Shown here: one piece after another, positions 35,025 to 40,425 of the stretch
How the letters are laid out: every line of letters starts with the position of its first letter
Position numbering within the stretch: position 1 is the first letter of the stretch
The notes under the pieces: model-generated
What the model was told of the DNA's origin: nothing
Databases searched by the model: none
The model's input: only the letters and a program-made list of their open reading frames with translations
Position numbers and translations under genes: made by a program
Source of the DNA: Rheinheimera baltica DSM 14885
GTDB lineage: Bacteria > Pseudomonadota > Gammaproteobacteria > Enterobacterales > Alteromonadaceae
Length of the DNA: 40,425 nt
Direction: 5' to 3'
Assembly: GCF_000425345.1 (NCBI RefSeq)
Contig: NZ_AUDG01000038.1
Coordinates: 1 to 40,425, forward strand

Positions 35025-35372
35025 CTACTTACCTCTATCTAAACACTTAATACCAAGACAAGCGGCGACCGACTCCTGCAATATATCCACCAGCTCAGGG
35101 TCCATGTATTTGTAATCGTCTGGGATATCAAGTACATGAACGCATTTTTTATTTACAAGACGAGTAAATTCAGCCACTAACCTATTTTTATGTTTCTGCT
35201 CCATCACCAAAATGATATCGGCCCAACGGATATCGGCAGTGCCTACCGTCTTACGGGCATTCGGGCTTGTACCTGCAGAGCGGACATTAATATCGGGGTG
35301 TTTACGCCAGACGGTTTCAGCTGTGGGGCTTCGCCACTGATTACGGCTACAGATAAACAGCACATTTTTCAT
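35025..35372 (-). CDS. low-molecular-weight protein tyrosine phosphatase-like protein
   Basis: A 115-aa protein from ATG 35372. The phosphate loop is LFICSRNQWRSPTAE, a C-x5-R-S signature (C, then R six residues on), at the N-terminus as in LMW-PTP and arsenate reductases. The C-terminal aspartate is in DIPDDYKYMDPELVDIL, in the D-P form required for catalysis. It is shorter than standard LMW-PTPs (about 150 aa) and belongs to the compact branch. It is followed after three bases by the HEAT-like gene. The substrate is unknown. A longer start at 35432 lacks support. Confidence 0.85.
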   Translation of the reverse strand: MKNVLFICSRNQWRSPTAETVWRKHPDINVRSAGTSPNARKTVGTADIRWADIILVMEQKHKNRLVAEFTRLVNKKCVHVLDIPDDYKYMDPELVDILQESVAACLGIKCLDRGK

Positions 35373-35489
35373 AACTCTTTTTACTTCCAACGCTGGTGTT
35401 CGACTGCCAACTTGTATTTTGAAAAAGGACAATTTGCCGTTGTAAAAGTTATGCTTTTAACATTACGGCATAATTACGTCATAACGCTG

Positions 35490-37313
35490 CTATAGGCAGG
35501 TCGCCATACGCATCAAACCATGTTGTGACAGCAAAATACTGCCGCCACCTGATGTGTTTATTAACAATTCGCCCGTTTCAACAAACCAGGATGAATGCGG
35601 TGCGCCGGGTAACTTCAACCATTTTTCTGCCCGCCATTGGCCGTTGGCGTCGTGAATTAACTGATAAACCATGCCATTGTTCGAACCTAAATGGGAAAGA
35701 CCTGCTAACGCAACGTAGCGCTCACCAAGCTTATAAATATCCTCAATGTTTTCATTAAGAATGACAGTCGACGCACCGTTATCAGCAACGTAAACCAGCT
35801 CACCGCCCCACTCACCACGGCTGCCACCCGCTAACCAACCGTTTTTCACCCGCAAGGCAAGATCAGGCACGTGCTCAATATTCTGGCGGATCTCTCTGAT
35901 ATTATTAGCATTAACCTCTATGATGGCGTCGGGTTCGGCGGCCTTTTGTGCGTCTTCATCATCAGCCCCGTAACTCAGAACCACAGTGTTATAGGCCAGA
36001 CTTTGCATTTTCTCGCTGTTATTTGATTTATACAACTTCTGCCCGGAAGGTTCAGCTAGGGTTTTTAATGTTATCTTTTCACAGGCTTTAAGCTGAAAAT
36101 TCTGAAAATTGAAATACTCATAGCCAAAGTTATTTTCATCAGTTTTATTTTCATAGCCTTGGCCCGTTTTGATCAGTTGCAACGCTTTACGTGCCTGCTC
36201 CCGAACCGGCGGAAACCAGTGGCTGTCTGCCGCGCTGGTTAACTCGGTCAATGCAGACTTAGCATTGAGCCTGCCAAGCGCTTCTGCTGTTACCAGGTTC
36301 AACAAAACGTCGTTAGGCTCATTCAGTAACGGAATTAAATAAGGGATCGACGGTCTGTAGCCAATATAGCCTAAGGTGCGTACCGCCAGCATTTTCGCTT
36401 CTGGCTCCATGTTGGTAAGCAAATTCATCACCACAAGGCCAGCATCCACTGCGCTTGGGCCAAACGCTGCGATATCCCGCAGCAAGTAAATGTCGCCAGT
36501 TTCAGCCAATAACTCGACGAGAATGTTTACTGCAAACTGCGATTTTATACCAACTAAGGCCTTATTTATCGCCTTGGTAAGTTGGGGCTGCTGCTGTTTT
36601 AATGCTATTAGCCGGCTATCGATAATAGCGGCTGGTTTACCCAAATCACCAATTATAGAAAGCGTTCCAACACGGATATCATCAGAAAGTGATCTGTCCT
36701 CGGCAATGTCGATCAATGCCAGGGCAACATCGGCCCGCTGCTCCCCCATTCTTGCCAGCACATCGCCAAGTAAATAGTAGGTTTTGTGGTTGCAACCGTA
36801 CTCGCATTTAACCGCGTTCAGAATGACTGGTAATGCTTTTGTGCCAAACAACCTGACAGCATAGGCTTCCTGATTACCAGGCGATGATCTTGACGCCAGA
36901 AATGCTTTTACTGCAATTTCTGCCGCCTCTGCCGTCCCCACCTTAGCTAACGCCGGGGCTAGCCAGGACACGTCTCTGTTAAGACCGCGTACAATTTGCG
37001 GTAAGTACTTTTTATCAATGTACGTAGCTTCACGAAGCGCGACAGCGCCAACCCTGGCAATCAGCTCGTCATTGTCGTCCAGCAGATGCATGATAGCCGG
37101 CATAGCGTCATCACCAAATGCCAGTAATTTCTTAATAATCGCTTGCTCTGCCGCAGAGGGGTATTGCCCCGGGGTACTTAGTTTATCAACAACACTGGCA
37201 ACCTTGGCAATACAAACGCCGGGCGAAGAACAAGCGTCAGCAACGATGCTTTCTTCAATCGCTAATGCCGTACCACAAAATAGTAATAAACCAATACAGA
37301 CTAACTGTTTCAT
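35490..37313 (-). CDS. exported HEAT-repeat protein
   Basis: A 607-aa protein with a Sec signal peptide (MKQLVCIGLLLFCGTALA, cut near residue 18), hence periplasmic. Residues about 50-390 are HEAT repeats, for example LLAFGDDAMPAIMHLLDDND, LAVRTLGYIGYRPSIPYLIP and LLNEPNDVLLNLVTAEALGR. The C-terminal third is beta-rich, including GGELVYVADNGASTVILNEN and ETGELLINTSGGGSILL, perhaps a partial propeller reading a bound ligand. Its ATG overlaps, as ATGA, the stop of an unassigned upstream frame. It is not obviously linked to the phosphatase operon, which starts about 120 bases downstream. Confidence 0.8.
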   Translation of the reverse strand: MKQLVCIGLLLFCGTALAIEESIVADACSSPGVCIAKVASVVDKLSTPGQYPSAAEQAIIKKLLAFGDDAMPAIMHLLDDNDELIARVGAVALREATYIDKKYLPQIVRGLNRDVSWLAPALAKVGTAEAAEIAVKAFLASRSSPGNQEAYAVRLFGTKALPVILNAVKCEYGCNHKTYYLLGDVLARMGEQRADVALALIDIAEDRSLSDDIRVGTLSIIGDLGKPAAIIDSRLIALKQQQPQLTKAINKALVGIKSQFAVNILVELLAETGDIYLLRDIAAFGPSAVDAGLVVMNLLTNMEPEAKMLAVRTLGYIGYRPSIPYLIPLLNEPNDVLLNLVTAEALGRLNAKSALTELTSAADSHWFPPVREQARKALQLIKTGQGYENKTDENNFGYEYFNFQNFQLKACEKITLKTLAEPSGQKLYKSNNSEKMQSLAYNTVVLSYGADDEDAQKAAEPDAIIEVNANNIREIRQNIEHVPDLALRVKNGWLAGGSRGEWGGELVYVADNGASTVILNENIEDIYKLGERYVALAGLSHLGSNNGMVYQLIHDANGQWRAEKWLKLPGAPHSSWFVETGELLINTSGGGSILLSQHGLMRMATCL

Positions 37314-37456
37314 GTTGTTCTAAAATTCCTTTTCAATTTTGATACCAGGTTTCTTTCGGTAAAGGTCGGTACAATGTTCTTAGCTTCAGCATAAACCTTA
37401 CTGACAATAAATTTATCCTTAGCGGTTTGCGGCAAAATGGTCGCGATGTTAAATAG
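37310..37456 (-). pseudogene. possible C-terminal remnant of a lost gene upstream of the exported HEAT gene
   Basis: An open frame of 48 codons without a usable start reads NIATILPQTAKDKFIVSKVY, then AEAKNIVPTFTERNLVSKLK, and stops at a TGA overlapping the ATG of the next gene as ATGA. The protein-like composition and the overlap suggest a formerly coupled gene whose 5' part is gone. It is short, so chance cannot be ruled out. Confidence 0.3.
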
Positions 37457-37485
37457 CTAAATGGTTTAACGGCTGCTAAAAACAA

Positions 37486-37509
37486 CAAAGCCCCGCAATG
37501 CAGGGCCTT
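37486..37509 (-). terminator. terminator after fklB
   Basis: A 7-bp stem (gccccgc / gcagggc, one G-U pair on the minus-strand RNA) with a three-base loop is followed by TTTGTTGTTTTTA on the minus strand, about 22 bases after the fklB stop. Confidence 0.7.
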
Positions 37510-37530
37510 GTATATCGTAGACTATAGCGA

Positions 37531-38148
37531 TTACACAATAGCTAACAGTTCTACATCAAAAATCAGTGCACTGAACGGTGCAATAGCATTGCCCGCGCCG
37601 CGCTCGCCGTAGGCAAGGTTATGCGGTACATATAAACGCCATTTCGACCCTACGGCCATCATTTGCAGTGCTTCAGTCCAACCAGCAATAACACCTGATA
37701 CCGGAAACTCTGCCGGCTCACCACGTTGGTAAGAGCTGTCAAATACCGTACCGTCAATTAAGGTACCGTGATAATGCGTGCGCACTGTAGACGCTTGCGA
37801 TGGCTTATCGCCTTCAGCTGCAACCAATACTTCGTATTGTAAACCAGACGCTGTTACGGTTACTTCAGCACGCTTGGCATTTTCTACCAGGAAAGCTTCG
37901 CCGGCACCGGCTAATAATTCTGCTTTTTCTGCTTGCTCAGCTTGCATGCGCTCGCTGATCACACCAAAGGCAGCACGAATTTGCTCATCCGTTACCTCAG
38001 GTGCTTGCTCAGTAAATGCGGCAATAACACCCGCCGCTACCGCGTCAATGTCTAAACCTTCAAACGGATTGTCAGCTAATTGCTGACCCATTTGTAAACC
38101 AATACCATAGCTGGCGTGTTGTTCAAGCGTTGTATATTTATCTGACAT
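37531..38148 (-). CDS. fklB: FKBP-type peptidyl-prolyl cis-trans isomerase FklB
   Basis: A 205-aa FKBP22-type isomerase, nearly the length of E. coli FklB (206). The N-terminal dimerisation helices begin TTLEQHASYGIGLQMGQQLA. The catalytic FKBP domain covers about residues 115-205 with VRTHYHGTLIDGTVFDSSYQ, GEPAEFPVSGVIAGWTEALQ and LAYGERGAGNAIAPFSALIF. It speeds prolyl isomerisation in folding proteins. No signal peptide is seen, so it is likely cytoplasmic. The ATG at 38148 has GGA seven bases upstream; the ORF could begin at 38157. Confidence 0.93.
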   Translation of the reverse strand: MSDKYTTLEQHASYGIGLQMGQQLADNPFEGLDIDAVAAGVIAAFTEQAPEVTDEQIRAAFGVISERMQAEQAEKAELLAGAGEAFLVENAKRAEVTVTASGLQYEVLVAAEGDKPSQASTVRTHYHGTLIDGTVFDSSYQRGEPAEFPVSGVIAGWTEALQMMAVGSKWRLYVPHNLAYGERGAGNAIAPFSALIFDVELLAIV

Positions 38149-38234
38149 GAGTTCCACTTATACTATTGAAGCGCAAAGCTTCAGGTTAAAAGTGCGCATA
38201 TGTTAGCGCAAATGCATTCGAATGTCTTGCCAGC

Positions 38235-38537
38235 TCAACCGGCCAGTTGTTGTACCTGTAGCCAAATGCGATTGACATTTTGCTGGTCTTGCTCAGTTAA
38301 CTCACCATTCTCAATGGCAAACTGTAAGCTGTTGCTAACCTGGCTGACAACATCTTGTGCAATAAACGGCTCGCCGGCTACCTGCAAGGTGCCTACAGCT
38401 AAATCAAAATGGCCGCGCAAATACCCCGATGCGAACAGTTCGTCATCTGTTGCTACCGGAACCAGGGCATCAAATAAGTTTGCTACAGCATCAATAAAGG
38501 TTTCAGGTGTAGTTTCAATTGTAGATAGGGCTGTCAT
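38235..38537 (-). CDS. yfcL: YfcL family protein
   Basis: A 100-aa protein with the YfcL signature DDELFASGYLRGHFDLAVG, followed by a helical tail (FAIENGELTEQDQQNVNRIW). E. coli YfcL has the same central motif; its function is unknown. The ATG at 38537 follows GAGGAATAGC. It begins directly at the end of the ATP-NAD kinase-like gene (stop at 38539), so the two are translationally coupled. Confidence 0.9.
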   Translation of the reverse strand: MTALSTIETTPETFIDAVANLFDALVPVATDDELFASGYLRGHFDLAVGTLQVAGEPFIAQDVVSQVSNSLQFAIENGELTEQDQQNVNRIWLQVQQLAG

Positions 38538-38538
38538 G

Positions 38539-39669
38539 CTATTCCTCATCCTCGTACCCTAAGCGGTACATTACATAGTCGTTATATCCGGTCAACACGT
38601 TTATAAGCCCGGTTAATAGTTTATCCAATTCCACCTCGCCGGTATCAGCAAGCAGTGGTCTGCCATCAAGTTGTTGTAATTTGGCTTTACTGGCAATAAG
38701 CAGAATATTGTCGCGACCTAACGCTCGGATCACATCAGGCGAGAGTTGTTGATTTCCTCGGCCAAACACATGTCCCTGCCCACCAATTAAGGTAATGATC
38801 AGTTTGCTGGGATAATCTGTCACCAGGTCGGCCAGTTGCATAGCTGTAACATCACTGGCGATTAGCTGACCATTTTCAATCACGTCAACGCCCAGCAAGG
38901 TATTGTCTAAACCCAGTTCAGCCATCACTGCAGCAACCGTTGAACCCGACCCCATGACATAACGTACATTCTCTTCCAGTTGACTAACAACATAGGCGGC
39001 TAAGTCTGCCAGTACCAACTCTTCAGACTCACGCCCGCCCATTTTAACGCTTTGTACATAACGCAGCTGAGCAGGAATACGCATTTCACCAAAGCGACGG
39101 GCTTTTACTACCCCACTTCGGAACGCTTGCTCATCGATATCCATTACGGGGGCTTCACTTAATGATACCAGCTCCCCTGCCACCAATTTTGCTACCAGCT
39201 TACCTGCAGCCTGCGGCGATATGGCATAGACGCCAGAGTGAATTTTTACACCTGCGGGGATCCCAAGTACCGTGGTGTGTTCAGCCACCGCCGCACAAAT
39301 GTTACGCGCAGTGCCATCACCGCCGGCAAACAACAATAAGTCGGCGCCTTGCTGGCACAACGCCTTCGCCGCCGCTTCGGTGTCTTGTGCAGTAGAGGGT
39401 GAACTTTGCGGCTGATAAAGCACTTTGTAAGTTAAACCCAGCTCAATGCAGACGTTCTCACCCATGTCGCCGGCTACGGTAAGCACTTCAAATTTATCGC
39501 GTTGCTCTAGTAACGCTTCCAAAGCCGTTTTGGCCCGATTCATCGCCTGCGGCACTGCACCCAGTGCCATAGCCTGCTGTGCCTGACCATCAGACCCTTT
39601 TAAGCCAACACTGCCACCTAACCCCGCCAGTGGGTTAATAATAAGCCCCAGTTGAAACCGACTTGCCAT
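38539..39669 (-). CDS. ATP-NAD kinase family protein
   Basis: A 376-aa protein of the ATP-NAD/AcoX kinase group. The nucleotide-binding motif is LLLFAGGDGTARNICAAV (GGDGTxRN) near residue 115. N-terminal INPLAGLGGSVGLKGSDG is also conserved in this subgroup, as are GIPAGVKIHSGVYA and GSGSTVAAVMAELGL. It is longer than the housekeeping NadK (about 290 aa) and may phosphorylate NAD or another substrate. Its 3' end abuts yfcL. A start at ATG 39669 gives a normal N-terminus. Confidence 0.85.
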   Translation of the reverse strand: MASRFQLGLIINPLAGLGGSVGLKGSDGQAQQAMALGAVPQAMNRAKTALEALLEQRDKFEVLTVAGDMGENVCIELGLTYKVLYQPQSSPSTAQDTEAAAKALCQQGADLLLFAGGDGTARNICAAVAEHTTVLGIPAGVKIHSGVYAISPQAAGKLVAKLVAGELVSLSEAPVMDIDEQAFRSGVVKARRFGEMRIPAQLRYVQSVKMGGRESEELVLADLAAYVVSQLEENVRYVMGSGSTVAAVMAELGLDNTLLGVDVIENGQLIASDVTAMQLADLVTDYPSKLIITLIGGQGHVFGRGNQQLSPDVIRALGRDNILLIASKAKLQQLDGRPLLADTGEVELDKLLTGLINVLTGYNDYVMYRLGYEDEE

Positions 39670-39867
39670 AGCCAGACACCTTTTACAGCATAGAAAAAGG
39701 TCGCTATTGTAATACCTTCACTACAACTTTCACAGCTTAGAAGCAATATCCTGCGAAAACACCGTAAATCCAAGTGTTTTTTCAGGGACTTAATTGCATA
39801 TCTAATAGGTTTAAGCTTTACTCATTTACACCGTGGGCGAAGCAGCTGCCCCAGCAGAGGTAGTGTG

Positions 39868-40143
39868 ATGTTATTGAATTCTCTAAGATTTAAATTAACC
39901 GCTGGCGTGGCTATATTGACCGCTATTAGCATTGGCAGCATGACGTTAATTGGCTGGTACTCAATGAACAGCTCAAGCGAGTCTGCCGTAAATAACGTGC
40001 GTCAGGCCGTAGAGCAAGCGGCACAAAATATTCTTCGTGCCGAAGCAGAAAAAACAGCGTTAGAAACTGCTGCACTGCTGAACCGTAATTATGACATTGC
40101 CAAGAATTTAGCCAGCATAATGGCGAATACGGCTATTGGCACA
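39868..40143 (+). pseudogene. methyl-accepting chemotaxis protein, truncated by IS1182
   Basis: The N-terminus starts MLLNSLRFKLTAGVAILTAI, with a first transmembrane helix, then periplasmic helices such as SAVNNVRQAVEQAAQNILRA and LLNRNYDIAKNLASIMANTA. This is the start of a methyl-accepting chemotaxis transducer. The frame is cut after about 92 codons by the inverted repeat of the IS at 40144. HAMP and signalling domains are absent from the window. The ATG at 39868 follows AGAGGTAGTGTG. Confidence 0.7.
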
Positions 40144-40425
40144 GGCTGTGTGAAAACTGCTGATCACCTTTTGGTCTAAGCAACAGATTTATATGATCAA
40201 TCGTTCTTGATAAATCAGCACAGTTAGTTGCTGCTTTACTAAAATTAGTAGCATACCAATTAGAACAAAGTGTGCTGATATGACCTTCCATATTAAAGGC
40301 CAAGGCAGACATCAAGTCACCTTACTTCCTGAAGCGCTGGATGACTTCGTTACTGAGGAGAATCCTGTCCGAGTAGTCGATATTTTTGTTGATGGATTAC
40401 AGCTTGATTCACTTGGCTTTGAGAT
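40144..40425 (+). mobile_element. 5' end of a second IS1182-family insertion sequence
   Basis: The element tip GGCTGTGTGAAAACTGCTGA at 40144-40163 follows the broken chemotaxis gene. A noncoding leader of about 130 bases precedes the transposase start at 40280. The element lies in the same orientation as the left-hand IS. It extends past the window edge. Confidence 0.7.
40280..40425 (+). CDS. IS1182 family transposase, N-terminal part
   Basis: From ATG 40280 the frame is open to the window end and reads MTFHIKGQGRHQVTLLPEAL, then DDFVTEENPVRVVDIFVDGL and QLDSLGFE. The pattern Q-x-x-L-x-P-E-x-L-D-D-x-V-x-E-x-N-P-V-R-V-x-D is the standard opening of IS1182 transposases. Only 48 codons are present; the DDE core is off the edge. 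Confidence 0.8.
   Translation, partial: MTFHIKGQGRHQVTLLPEALDDFVTEENPVRVVDIFVDGLQLDSLGFE

Noticed and set aside
1-40425. Composite transposon bounded by the two IS1182 copies
   Set aside because: The interior holds many housekeeping genes (cysK, fadR, dsbB, fklB), and both IS copies interrupt chromosomal genes. Independent insertions are simpler.

Overview
The window looks like a chromosomal segment of a gammaproteobacterium of the Alteromonadales/Chromatiales type (Rheinheimera, Alishewanella or Arsukibacterium would fit). The grounds are the mix of recognisable genes: FadR, DsbB, FklB, YfcL, RluA, MscL, CysK, a rhombosortase, and a RpoE/ChrR sigma pair. This placement rests on gene content and protein style, not on a database search.

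Layout. The window starts inside the 3' end of one IS1182-family element and ends inside the 5' end of another. Each insertion cuts a signalling gene: an HDOD gene has lost its N-terminus at the left, and a methyl-accepting chemotaxis gene has lost its C-terminus at the right. From about 0.9 to 20.8 kb the content is mostly housekeeping or metabolic: a MoxR ATPase/VWA pair, cysK, a lipoprotein, an enoyl-CoA hydratase with gamma-glutamyltransferase, rhombosortase, two divergent RluA-type pseudouridine synthases, mscL, a secreted S9 peptidase, azoreductase, an ECF sigma factor with its ChrR-type cupin anti-sigma factor, a three-domain sulfur enzyme (cysteine desulfurase, metallo-beta-lactamase, rhodanese), fadR, dsbB, an Old Yellow Enzyme and a GNAT-like protein. 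From 37.5 to 39.7 kb it is core-like again (fklB, then an ATP-NAD kinase-family gene and yfcL).

The accessory part lies between about 20.9 and 37.3 kb. It holds a 1585-codon helicase-nuclease of the DUF4011/DUF3320 type interrupted by one in-frame TGA, a zeta-toxin kinase followed by a 59-aa protein, and an orphan ribbon-helix-helix antitoxin. Next comes a polymorphic-toxin-like locus read entirely on the minus strand. In transcription order this is a membrane-linked XRE regulator, a 436-aa modular toxin, an immunity-like protein, an unrecognised 234-aa protein coupled to an ADP-ribosylglycohydrolase, a decayed second copy of the toxin C-terminal domain, and two more immunity-like proteins. 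Direct comparison of the translations shows that the three immunity-like proteins are paralogues and that the decayed fragment is homologous to the C-terminus of the intact toxin. Upstream of this locus are two HEAT-repeat proteins and a small tyrosine phosphatase.

How it may work. The toxin locus reads as a store of toxin C-terminal modules and matching immunity genes. The ADP-ribosylglycohydrolase suggests that ADP-ribosylation is the attack being countered, but no ADP-ribosyltransferase motif could be assigned with certainty. No T6SS structural genes, integrase, tRNA, rRNA or CRISPR array were seen.
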